Source of the DNA: Cyanobacteriota bacterium
Lineage (GTDB): Bacteria; Cyanobacteriota; Cyanobacteriia; Leptolyngbyales; Leptolyngbyaceae
Reading direction: 5' to 3'
Assembly (NCBI GenBank): GCA_027482985.1
Contig: JAIXVO010000803.1
Location: 1 to 11,487, forward strand
DNA: 11,487 bases
The notes beneath the pieces are model-generated. The model saw nothing but the letters and a program-made list of their open reading frames with translations, was not told the DNA's origin and did not search any database. The translations under genes were made by a program, and so were the position numbers. How positions within the stretch are numbered: position 1 is the stretch's first letter; each line of letters starts with the position of its first letter. Positions 6,141 to 11,487 of this stretch are shown piece by piece.

Positions 6141-6923
6141 ATGAATACTCTGTTGAACCTGCGTAGCGCTACGCTGGCGATGCTTGCGCTGTCTACCCTG
6201 GGGATTGCGGACGCAGCACGAGCCAATTCCCTGTTTAGTCAGATGGAAGTTGATCAAAATCGCTATGCGATCGTGGCTTCTCCCTATGCCGGTGGAACGC
6301 TCCACCAACTTCTGATTCTAAAGCAGATTAGCAATGCGCGGCAGTGTTGGAGTGATGCGAACGGCGGTACCACCATCAATCCGTTACTGCTGGACTTTGA
6401 TTTTACCGATATTTGTGGTCGCGCGACCGATAGCAACGGCTATTCCGTGCGGGTGGGCGGTGAAGACCTGAACTGGCGCTATAGCTTCCGGGTCGTCCGC
6501 CGAAATAATGAATTGCAGTTGTTGGCTGCGCCCACGGTCGATCGCAACGCGCCCGAACTGCTAATTGGCAGAACTCGCGGCTTAACTCAGGGCTTTGGCA
6601 AGTTCTTCCTGGAACCCGGTTGGAAATTGACGGAGCGTTCCTATCAGGGCGCATCTGTTGGGCACATTTACCTAACCAATGATCAAAGTCTGGCGAGCTT
6701 GAATAATGCGGCGTTGGCTTCCCGTCCGGTTTCGACTCCCCGCCCCACCACGCCCGTTGTGCAAACCTCTGTCGTCCAACCGCCCGTCTACAATCCTGTA
6801 ACGCCTGTGGTCACCGTGAATCCGGCTCCAGTCGTGACCCAACCGCGGCCTGCTGTGCAACCGCCCCGCACCCAACCCAACCAACCCCGCCGGACTTTCT
6901 GGCAACGCATCTGGAGACGTTAG
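6141..6923 (+). CDS. Exported DUF3747-family protein with proline-rich tail
   Basis: The 260-residue protein has a typical Sec signal peptide: hydrophobic stretch to about residue 20 and an AxA-type site near Ala28 (AARA-NS). Residues 31-180 match the DUF3747 pattern as I recall it: FSQMEVDQNRYAIVASP near the start, QCW (68-70), NPLLLDFDFTDICGRATDSNGYS (80-102), and the RTRGLTQGF then LEPGWKLTERSYQG blocks ending GHIYLTN. Cys69 and Cys92 could form a disulfide in the periplasm. Residues 195-250 are Pro/Val/Thr-rich and low in complexity, and the last ten residues are basic and aromatic. DUF3747 is, as far as I know, nearly restricted to cyanobacteria and of unknown function. AGGA lies 11 bases before the ATG. 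It stands alone, divergent from tatA and convergent with the transglutaminase-like gene. Confidence 0.85.
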   Translation: MNTLLNLRSATLAMLALSTLGIADAARANSLFSQMEVDQNRYAIVASPYAGGTLHQLLILKQISNARQCWSDANGGTTINPLLLDFDFTDICGRATDSNGYSVRVGGEDLNWRYSFRVVRRNNELQLLAAPTVDRNAPELLIGRTRGLTQGFGKFFLEPGWKLTERSYQGASVGHIYLTNDQSLASLNNAALASRPVSTPRPTTPVVQTSVVQPPVYNPVTPVVTVNPAPVVTQPRPAVQPPRTQPNQPRRTFWQRIWRR

Positions 6924-6986
6924 GCGGCTCATTGCATTAGGTTATCCTCGTTCAAAACTTAAACCGAAGAGCCCATCAGGGTGTTT

Positions 6987-7592
6987 CTACCATTTCTTTA
7001 ATCCATGATGAAGAGCTGATTCTAGAGTCACATCTGGAAGGTGATCTAGCATTCTGTCCCAAGTTGTCTGAGCTTGTAAGGCAGCTACAACCAAGGGTAA
7101 GGGTTCCGCTAAAATAACTGGAAAATCTGCTTCTTCTGCCAATTGCGGTGTGAAGGCAAGTTGCTCTTGAGGCGGAGTAAACTGAGCTTTGATCCCTTTT
7201 TTGTTGCCTCTGGCATCCACGCGATACCACCCCAATGCTTCTAAGTAGATGGCATTGAAACCATGTAAACTATATGGTGCTCCCGTGCCATCAATACTCA
7301 GCCGTTGATAACAAAATCCGGTCGGGATTTGATTTGCCCGCAACAGTGCAGCTAGTAGATGACTCTTGGCATAGCAATATCCAGTTTTAAACTGAAGAAC
7401 ATCCGAAGCCCGACAGGTAACTGGATTCAAGTGATAGTCAAAACTGTGAAAAATTTCGTCGCGCACCCACTCAAAACACGCCTGAGCGATCGCGGTTGGG
7501 GTTTCCCGTTTCCATGCAATCTGTTTCGCACATGCGACAATCGCTGGATTTTCCCAATCAATAATTGCACTGGTCTTCAAATACTTTTCCAT
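6987..7592 (-). CDS. Transglutaminase-like cysteine protease-fold protein
   Basis: The 201-residue protein belongs to the bacterial transglutaminase-like superfamily. The catalytic triad is readable: Cys73 in GYCYAKSHLLAALLRANQIP (the nucleophile helix), His110 in SLHGFNAIYL and Asp126 in YRVDARGN. The N-terminal part (IAQACFEWVRDEIFHSFD) is the helix that usually precedes the Cys. There is no signal peptide, so it is likely cytoplasmic. Family members act as peptidases, amidases or cross-linking enzymes; the substrate here is unknown. The gene stands alone, about 60 bases from the convergent DUF3747 gene, with accessory-type DNA upstream. No Shine-Dalgarno sequence is evident before ATG 7592, but the N-terminus fits the fold. 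Its HIP1 density is low like the neighbouring 5.5-7.5 kb stretch. Confidence 0.88.
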   Translation of the reverse strand: MEKYLKTSAIIDWENPAIVACAKQIAWKRETPTAIAQACFEWVRDEIFHSFDYHLNPVTCRASDVLQFKTGYCYAKSHLLAALLRANQIPTGFCYQRLSIDGTGAPYSLHGFNAIYLEALGWYRVDARGNKKGIKAQFTPPQEQLAFTPQLAEEADFPVILAEPLPLVVAALQAQTTWDRMLDHLPDVTLESALHHGLKKW

Positions 7593-7668
7593 TGATGTGA
7601 CACACGTTATGGGTGATTAAGCAAATAGTTCGGCAACGGCGATCGCGAGGCTATGGGCTGTGATCTGG

Positions 7669-7698
7669 TAGGGGCGATCGCAGCTGGAAATGCCCCTA
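7669..7698. repeat. Small inverted repeat TAGGGGC/GCCCCTA
   Basis: TAGGGGC (7669-7675) and GCCCCTA (7692-7698) are perfectly complementary with a 16-base loop that includes most of a HIP1 octamer. The right arm abuts and partly overlaps the left end of the composite repeat at 7696. Arms of 7 bases are only suggestive. Confidence 0.35.
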
Positions 7699-7803
7699 GT
7701 GGACGGCGGCGAGATTAGTTCTACCATTTGTCGTGCTGGCTGATAACCTGGGCGGGCAAGATGCCCACCCCACGGTAGACAAATTCATGCCGTCGTCTAC
7801 TAG
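7696..7803. repeat. 108-base composite inverted repeat
   Basis: The ends 7696-7709 and 7790-7803 are complementary over 14 bases, 12 Watson-Crick plus two G-T pairs; both ends carry CTAG at the tip. Inside, ATTTGTC (7725-7731) pairs with GACAAAT (7778-7784), and at the centre is the hairpin repeat 7748-7773. The nesting suggests a folded non-autonomous element or a structured RNA. No direct target repeat is evident at its edges. Confidence 0.6.
7748..7773. repeat. Dispersed hairpin repeat, copy 1
   Basis: The core CTGGGCGGGCAAG-ATG-CCCACCCCAC forms a hairpin: GGGCA (7754-7758) pairs with TGCCC (7762-7766), extended after one mismatch by GGG (7750-7752) and CCC (7768-7770). The same 26 bases recur at 10308-10333 with two differences. 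I recall this core as common between genes in filamentous cyanobacteria. Confidence 0.7.
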
Positions 7804-7882
7804 CTGCTAAAAGGGAACTGGTCAGATTCCGGGTTTTGAGTTTTGTAGAATGGAAGGCGCTGTTCACTCACAATGACAGAGG

Positions 7883-7978
7883 ATGCCACAAGCACTGCTC
7901 AATCAAATGTTGACCCAGTTGCCATCCCTGGAACCGTCTGAACTTCAGCCTCTAAGTCATGGCTCACCACATCAATGA
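7883..7978 (+). pseudogene. Short 5' gene fragment, 31 codons
   Basis: ATG 7883 follows CAGAGG closely and opens a 31-codon frame ending at TGA 7976-7978. Its first 25 residues (MPQALLNQML..., LEPSELQPLS) look like the helical N-terminus of small cyanobacterial proteins found near toxin genes. The resemblance then stops where the frame runs into the 3' end of the toxin relic on the other strand (7964). I read it as a truncated gene start, perhaps another antitoxin-like protein. Recognition is weak, and it could be a chance ORF. Confidence 0.3.
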
Positions 7979-8349
7979 AACTGGGTCAATCGCGAATACG
8001 CTATCTCTAGATAGAATTGTCATGTCTGCTGCAAGACGTTGAGCAATCATCAGCCGATCAAATGGATCTTTGTAATGAAAAGGGAGTTTTGCTAATTCGT
8101 CCAAATGATCGACCTCGATCGGCAACAACTCAATTTTGTTGACATCAATGTGTTGAGCAATAAGATCATTGAATGATAGTTGGAGTGTCAACTGCTTAAA
8201 GCCAACCTTAATAGCCATCTTCCACAGACTAGCAATGCTCAAAAACCGCTCATCGTTCTTAGCTTCAATCAGTTTCTAGCTGTGTCGCTTAAATTAAAAT
8301 TGCCTTCAATAAACCAAAGAAACGTATGAGTATCTAGCAACAGCCTCGT
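7964..8349 (-). pseudogene. VapC-like PIN-domain toxin, frameshifted relic
   Basis: The relic reads RLLLDTHTFLWFIEGN from 8346, stays in frame to a TGA at 8269-8271, and resumes one frame over as LIEAKNDERFLSIASLW and continues to the normal end DRLMIAQ...SRDSVFAIDP...MW at 7964. One missing base near 8272-8273 explains the shift. Together this is the full length of a VapC-type PIN ribonuclease (about 128 residues). Other lesions: the position expected for ATG is ACG (8347-8349), and the acidic residue usual in SIASLWEMAIK is Lys here. The first Asp (LLLDTH) and the DPFDR and SRD acidic sites remain. In intact systems this toxin cuts RNA, often tRNA, unless bound by its antitoxin, whose relic lies directly upstream and overlaps it by 16 bases. 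The gene should be dead, although a TTG at 8242 leaves a 92-codon C-terminal ORF. Confidence 0.85.
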
Positions 8350-8534
8350 GGTGCGTATTCTTGAAAATCCTCAAAAGGGGCATCGAAATCATCAGCTATC
8401 TTGATTAATCATTTCGCACTGCCAAACCGGGGACGGGGTTGATTTTGCTGAATCAAAACAATTTTGAACGAGTAGCCATCATGTCGGTTAATGACCACCT
8501 CTTCGCCCTGAGCTACGGCTTCAATCAGTTTGGT
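8334..8534 (-). pseudogene. Phd/YefM-like antitoxin relic, 5'-truncated with nonsense codon
   Basis: Sixty-six codons are readable in one frame. They start TKLIEAVAQGEEVVI, which is the second helix and following strand of Phd/YefM-type antitoxins, and continue through PRPRFGSAK and LIKIADDFDAPFEDFQEY, the usual toxin-neutralising tail, to TAG 8334-8336. Two lesions stand out. The first 15-20 residues, which carry the start and the DNA-binding part, are missing. A TGA at 8409-8411 lies where relatives have Gly (K-G-L-I-K). The tail overlaps the toxin relic in the way intact pairs overlap. The first relic codon (8532-8534) directly follows the stop codon of the MAPEG gene. Confidence 0.8.
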
Positions 8535-8978
8535 TTAAGACAACGGTGCGGAACGGGTGACGTGGATGATGCTTTGGATGAAGAGCGTGGCGGTGCTGAA
8601 GGAGCCAATGCCAAACATCAGCGATCGCACTAAAGGAATATCGGCAATATAAACGATGGGGTAGATGGTGCGGGCGACGACAAAGGCGATCGCAGCCCAG
8701 GCAGCACTGGGGGAATCGAGCCCAGTGACATAGGCCATGAGGGCGGCCACCGAGAAGGTGAGAAAGGTTTCAAAGGCGTTTTGATGGGCGGCGTTGGCGC
8801 GTTTGGCGGAGTCGGGTAACTTATCCACCATCGAGCGGGGCATCTTCAGGGCTTCAAAGCCAATTTGGACACGACTGTAAGCCACCAGCAGAAACGGTAG
8901 ATAAATCAGGACAGAGGCGATCGCAATGCAATATAGCAAAACAACGGGAGTCGGAAACGGTAACGCGGGAAGTGCCAT
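8535..8978 (-). CDS. MAPEG-family integral membrane protein
   Basis: The 147-residue protein has four hydrophobic segments (about 11-33, 69-87, 92-111 and 117-138) and the motif RANAAHQNAFE (60-70) between the first two, the hallmark of the MAPEG superfamily (membrane-associated proteins in eicosanoid and glutathione metabolism). Eukaryotic members are glutathione transferases or peroxidases; the function of the bacterial branch is mostly untested. Placement in the membrane is certain, activity is inferred. ATG 8978 is preferred to the TTG at 8990, which adds only four residues. It lies 68 bases downstream of the MoaD-like gene on the same strand. A soluble GST-like gene sits 491 bases from its start on the opposite strand, which may or may not be meaningful. 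Its stop codon abuts the antitoxin relic. Confidence 0.88.
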   Translation of the reverse strand: MALPALPFPTPVVLLYCIAIASVLIYLPFLLVAYSRVQIGFEALKMPRSMVDKLPDSAKRANAAHQNAFETFLTFSVAALMAYVTGLDSPSAAWAAIAFVVARTIYPIVYIADIPLVRSLMFGIGSFSTATLFIQSIIHVTRSAPLS

Positions 8979-9046
8979 AACATCAACCAAAATTTTTCTT
9001 CATTTAGTGTAGCGGGGAAGAGCCGAGGCCACCCGACTAACAAGCA

Positions 9047-9307
9047 TTAACCCCCACTCACAGGCGGAATCATCACCACCTCATCGCCTGCCTGCAAGAC
9101 CGTTTCCGGCGGAGCAGTTTCCAGATTCACGCCAAATTGAGTCAGATGTCGCCAGCCTTCCAGTTCTGGGTGTTCCGTCAGCAGGCGATCGCGCACCTGT
9201 ACCACCGTCGTTCCGGCGGGCATGACCCACTGTAACTCCGGCACCCCATACGCCTCCTGATAGGCGGCAAATAATTTGACCGTAATGTGAATCGATTCCG
9301 GTGTCAT
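9047..9307 (-). CDS. MoaD/ThiS-family sulfur-carrier protein
   Basis: The 86-residue beta-grasp protein starts with a strand containing VKLFAAYQEAYG, has LLTEHPELEGWR in the helix region and ends AGDEVVMIPPVSGG. The C-terminal Gly-Gly is the residue pair that is adenylated and converted to a thiocarboxylate in MoaD and ThiS. The sequence fits MoaD (small subunit of molybdopterin synthase) best, but no moaE or other cofactor gene is next to it, so another sulfur-transfer pathway is possible. GAGG stands 5 bases before ATG 9307. The MAPEG gene follows 68 bases downstream. The 161 bases to the divergent GST gene hold one HIP1 octamer (9328-9335) and no clear promoter. Confidence 0.9.
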   Translation of the reverse strand: MTPESIHITVKLFAAYQEAYGVPELQWVMPAGTTVVQVRDRLLTEHPELEGWRHLTQFGVNLETAPPETVLQAGDEVVMIPPVSGG

Positions 9308-9468
9308 GGTGACCTCGTTAACAGTAGGCGATCGCGCCGCTCTCAGCGTACCGTCAACTCCCTCTGCTCTCTGCCTTCCGCCCTATTCCTTTTTCTCTGG
9401 GACTGCGTTAGGCTGACGGAGTTATGCACGACTGATCGCGTTCCGAACCTTGTGATAGGAGACACACC

Positions 9469-10260
9469 ATGCTGGAGTTGTACCAATTTGAGATGTCCCA
9501 CTATGCCGAGAAAGTGCGGCTGATTCTAGATTACAAGGGATTGGAGTATCGCAAAATTAATGTCACGCCCGGATTAGGCCAGGTGGAGTTGGTGCGGATG
9601 TCGGGACAGCGGCAGGTGCCCGTGTTGAAAGACGGGAATGAGGTGATTGCGGATTCTACGGCGATCGCGGAATACCTGGAACGCAAGTATCCCGACCGAC
9701 CGATTATCCCGACCGATCCCAAATTGCGCGGCCTGACGCTGGTGATGGAGCAGTGGGCGGATGAATCGATTGGCCTCAATGCCCGCAAGTGTTTGATCGA
9801 AACAATGGAGAAAGATCCGACCTTTCGGACTGCCGTCTTGCCCTCGGATACGCCCGACTTCTTAAAGACGTTAGTGGGTGCCGTTCCGAGTGATTTGTTG
9901 GGCGTTTTAGGCTTTGGGGTCGGCTTTAGCCCCGATGTCCTGAAAGCCGGCAAAGATGCGATGAAACGGGATTTGGCGGCGCTCTGTTTCATTTTGACGG
10001 AACAACCCTACCTGGTGTGTGACCATCCCACCCTGGCAGATTTTGCCGTCGCGGGTTTGTCCATGTACGTCAAATTCCCAGAAGGCAATTATTTAGACAT
10101 CCCGACCGCACTCAAAGGCAAAGGCACCCCCGGTATTGCCGATATCGGCACCTTTGAGCCGTTCTTCACCTGGCGCACCAAACTCTATGCCGACTACCGC
10201 AAAACTTCGCTGAGCACCCCCTCCAGCAGCGATCGCCCCACCTCGATCAATATTGATTAA
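9469..10260 (+). CDS. Glutathione S-transferase-like protein
   Basis: The 263-residue protein has a thioredoxin-fold N-terminal domain (1-75). The active-site region is MSHYAEKVR (9-17), with Ser10 in the place of the catalytic Ser/Cys; cis-Pro51 lies in QVPVL and the glutathione-binding ADSTAI (61-66) follows. The helical C-terminal domain includes TLADFAVAGL (188-197), the N-capping box that most GSTs share. It would conjugate or exchange glutathione in the cytoplasm, typically for detoxification or redox repair. A glycine-rich insert (about 133-157) and the Ser/Pro tail (246-263) look like features of a cyanobacterial subfamily. AGGAG (9457-9461) lies 7 bases before the ATG, so the start is secure. 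Neighbours are a divergent MoaD-like gene and, downstream, mutY on the same strand after a repeat. Confidence 0.92.
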   Translation: MLELYQFEMSHYAEKVRLILDYKGLEYRKINVTPGLGQVELVRMSGQRQVPVLKDGNEVIADSTAIAEYLERKYPDRPIIPTDPKLRGLTLVMEQWADESIGLNARKCLIETMEKDPTFRTAVLPSDTPDFLKTLVGAVPSDLLGVLGFGVGFSPDVLKAGKDAMKRDLAALCFILTEQPYLVCDHPTLADFAVAGLSMYVKFPEGNYLDIPTALKGKGTPGIADIGTFEPFFTWRTKLYADYRKTSLSTPSSSDRPTSINID

Positions 10261-10273
10261 GGTGTGAATTAAA

Positions 10274-10339
10274 TTACCTGGAATGATTGCGGGATGGGCC
10301 TATCCGTCTGGGCGGGCAAGCTGACCACCCCACAGGTAA
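10274..10339. repeat. Dispersed hairpin repeat, copy 2, with flanking inverted heptamers
   Basis: The 26-base core at 10308-10333 equals the core at 7748-7773 except for two bases, and both changes fall in the central hairpin (loop and right arm). It is framed by TTACCTG (10274-10280) and CAGGTAA (10333-10339), perfectly complementary. It sits between the GST stop and the mutY start, and the open frame of mutY runs back through it. Confidence 0.6.
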
Positions 10340-10377
10340 GGCGATCGGCGATCTTGAGACAAGACGGGACAGCAGAG

Positions 10378-11487
10378 ATGGCGGATGGGGTTTATGGGGA
10401 ACGGTTGCCGAAGGGCGATCGCGATCGGGTTGCCGACGTTCAACAACTGCGGCAGGCTTTACTGAGTTGGTATGGGCAACAGGGGCGCGATTTACCCTGG
10501 CGACATACCCGTGATCCTTATGCCATCTGGATCTCGGAGATCATGTTGCAGCAAACCCAGGTCAAAACCGTGATCCCTTATTACGATCGCTGGTTGACCC
10601 AATTCCCAGCGATCGCCGCCCTCGCCGCTGCCGACCAGCAACAGGTACTCAAACTCTGGCAGGGGTTGGGGTATTATGCCCGCGCCCGGAATCTGCACAA
10701 AGCTGCCCAGGTGATCCAGCAGCAGCACGGGGGACAGTTTCCCCAGGATCTGCCCACGGCGATGTCTTTGCCGGGGATTGGGCGCACCACTGCGGGCGGC
10801 ATTTTAAGTGCGGCATTTAACCAACCCGTCGCCATCCTGGATGGTAATGTAAAACGAGTCCTGGCACGACTGATCACGCTGCCTGTCCCTCCCGCCAAAG
10901 CGATCGCGCAGCTCTGGCAACTGTCCGATCACCTGCTCGACCCGACTCATCCACGCGACTTCAATCAAGCCTTGATGGATTTGGGCGCAACGGTCTGCCT
11001 GCCGCGTCAACCGCAGTGCGATCGCTGTCCCTGGCAAGCCCACTGTCAAGCCGCTCTCCTCGGTTTACAAACCCAATTTCCTATGACTGAAACTCGTGCT
11101 CCCATCCCTCGCAAAGTTATCGGCGTGGCCGTGATCTGGAACGCCGCTGGACAAATCCTGATCGATCGCCGCAAACAGGACGGACTCCTCGGCGGCTTGT
11201 GGGAATTCCCTGGCGGCAAAGTTGAACCGGGCGAAACGATTCCCGACTGCATTCAACGCGAGATCAAAGAAGAACTGGGAATTGAAATTGAAGTCGGCGA
11301 CCTGCTGATTGTGGTCGATCACACCTACACTCATTTCCATGTCACCCTCAATGTCCATCACTGTCGCTATGTCAGTGGCGATCCCCAACCGTTGGAATGT
11401 GATGAAGTTCGCTGGGTCGAACTTGCGGACATCGAGCAATTTCCCTTTCCTAAAGCGAATTTACAGATTATTGAAGCCTTGAAGGGG
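10378..11487 (+). CDS. mutY: A/G-specific adenine glycosylase MutY with intact C-terminal Nudix box (3' end outside window)
   Basis: MutY removes adenine mispaired with 8-oxoguanine, protecting against G-to-T changes. The 370 visible residues have no stop before the window end. The glycosylase domain shows WRHTRDPY, SEIMLQQTQV with catalytic Glu54, the helix-hairpin-helix LPGIGRTTAGG (131-141) and LDGNVKR with Asp155. The [4Fe-4S] loop is Cys207-x6-Cys214-x2-Cys217-x5-Cys223. The C-terminal domain (about 243 on) has YTHFH (317-321), like the 8-oxoG-reading loop of MutY, and a full Nudix signature from Gly280 to Ile302 with Glu286, Arg294, Glu295, Glu298 and Glu299. ATG 10378 is the best start; the frame stays open upstream through a repeat to ATG 10294, which looks non-coding. 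The visible part is close to full length, so few residues are likely missing. Confidence 0.95.
   Translation, partial: MADGVYGERLPKGDRDRVADVQQLRQALLSWYGQQGRDLPWRHTRDPYAIWISEIMLQQTQVKTVIPYYDRWLTQFPAIAALAAADQQQVLKLWQGLGYYARARNLHKAAQVIQQQHGGQFPQDLPTAMSLPGIGRTTAGGILSAAFNQPVAILDGNVKRVLARLITLPVPPAKAIAQLWQLSDHLLDPTHPRDFNQALMDLGATVCLPRQPQCDRCPWQAHCQAALLGLQTQFPMTETRAPIPRKVIGVAVIWNAAGQILIDRRKQDGLLGGLWEFPGGKVEPGETIPDCIQREIKEELGIEIEVGDLLIVVDHTYTHFHVTLNVHHCRYVSGDPQPLECDEVRWVELADIEQFPFPKANLQIIEALKG

Larger units (their letters stand above)
7593..7882. other. Gene-free repeat-bearing stretch
   Basis: No credible gene is visible in these 290 bases. It contains two HIP1 octamers (7639-7646, 7674-7681), a small inverted repeat (7669-7698), a composite inverted repeat (7696-7803) with a nested hairpin, and a possible -10 box TAGAAT at 7846-7851 pointing to the gene fragment at 7883. 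Together with 7883-8534 it forms a patch of decayed accessory DNA. Confidence 0.65.

Noticed and set aside
6924..6986. A bidirectional terminator between the convergent DUF3747 and transglutaminase-like genes
   Set aside because: Only a 4-bp GCCC/GGGT pairing is visible, which is not enough to support a call.
7964..8242. A stand-alone 92-residue PIN protein starting at TTG 8242
   Set aside because: It lacks the first catalytic Asp strand of the PIN fold; the missing part is present just upstream in another frame, so this is a relic, not a short gene.
8439..8633. Plus-strand 64-codon frame across the antitoxin relic and MAPEG 3' end
   Set aside because: It is antisense to two recognisable sequences and has no coding character of its own.
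489..11025. GCGATCGC octamers as regulatory operators
   Set aside because: They are spread inside genes and gaps alike, as expected for HIP1, a genome-wide cyanobacterial motif, and not for operators.
10492..11439. Minus-strand open frames opposite mutY
   Set aside because: MutY is complete with active-site and cluster residues across this span; the antisense frames follow its codon pattern.
1..11487. CRISPR array, tRNA, rRNA or insertion sequence with transposase
   Set aside because: No regularly spaced direct repeats, no cloverleaf with a TTCRA-type loop that I could see, and no transposase fragment were found on either strand.

Overview
The window is chromosomal DNA of a cyanobacterium. 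The evidence is the very frequent HIP1 octamer GCGATCGC (27 copies counted by eye, about one per 425 bases) together with several families typical of cyanobacteria: the long IspH, the short single-RRM RNA-binding protein, DUF3747, a DUF3146-like protein, the short YqgF-like nuclease and an SLH-repeat envelope protein. Genus cannot be fixed from the sequence alone; a filamentous or Leptolyngbya-like lineage is only a guess.

Layout. 3-1109 (+): C-terminal part of an S-layer-homology protein that is cut by the window edge. 1110-1541: 432 bases without a gene, holding two cyanobacterial inverted repeats and a good minus-strand terminator for ispH. 1542-2774 (-): ispH, the last step of the MEP isoprenoid pathway. 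2775-3076: divergent control region with a TATAAT box and a possible 24-codon leader ORF. 3077-3331 (+): RRM protein, followed by a YqgF/RuvC-fold protein (3409-3861, +). That gene collides tail to tail (23-bp overlap) with a minus-strand pair of small conserved proteins (3839-4435). 4563-6021 (-): a tight cluster read as tatA, an AAC(6')-like GNAT acetyltransferase and pth. 6141-6923 (+): an exported DUF3747 protein. 6987-7592 (-): a transglutaminase-like protein.

7593-8534 is a decayed accessory patch: composite inverted repeats, a 31-codon gene fragment, and the wreck of a type II toxin-antitoxin pair (Phd/YefM-like antitoxin plus VapC-like PIN toxin). The pair carries a 5' truncation, a nonsense codon, a lost ATG, a frameshift and a probable active-site substitution. 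The antitoxin relic starts directly at the stop codon of the next gene. 8535-8978 (-): MAPEG-family membrane protein; 9047-9307 (-): MoaD/ThiS-like sulfur carrier; 9469-10260 (+): glutathione S-transferase-like protein. After a second copy of the dispersed hairpin repeat comes mutY (10378 to the window end, +), which runs off the window and carries a complete Nudix catalytic box in its C-terminal domain.

Most of the window is housekeeping: isoprenoid synthesis, tRNA recycling, protein export and repair of oxidised guanine. I do not see a new multi-gene defence or biosynthetic system. The items most worth checking are the toxin-antitoxin relic, the leader ORF in front of the RRM gene, the MutY-Nudix architecture and the composite repeats.
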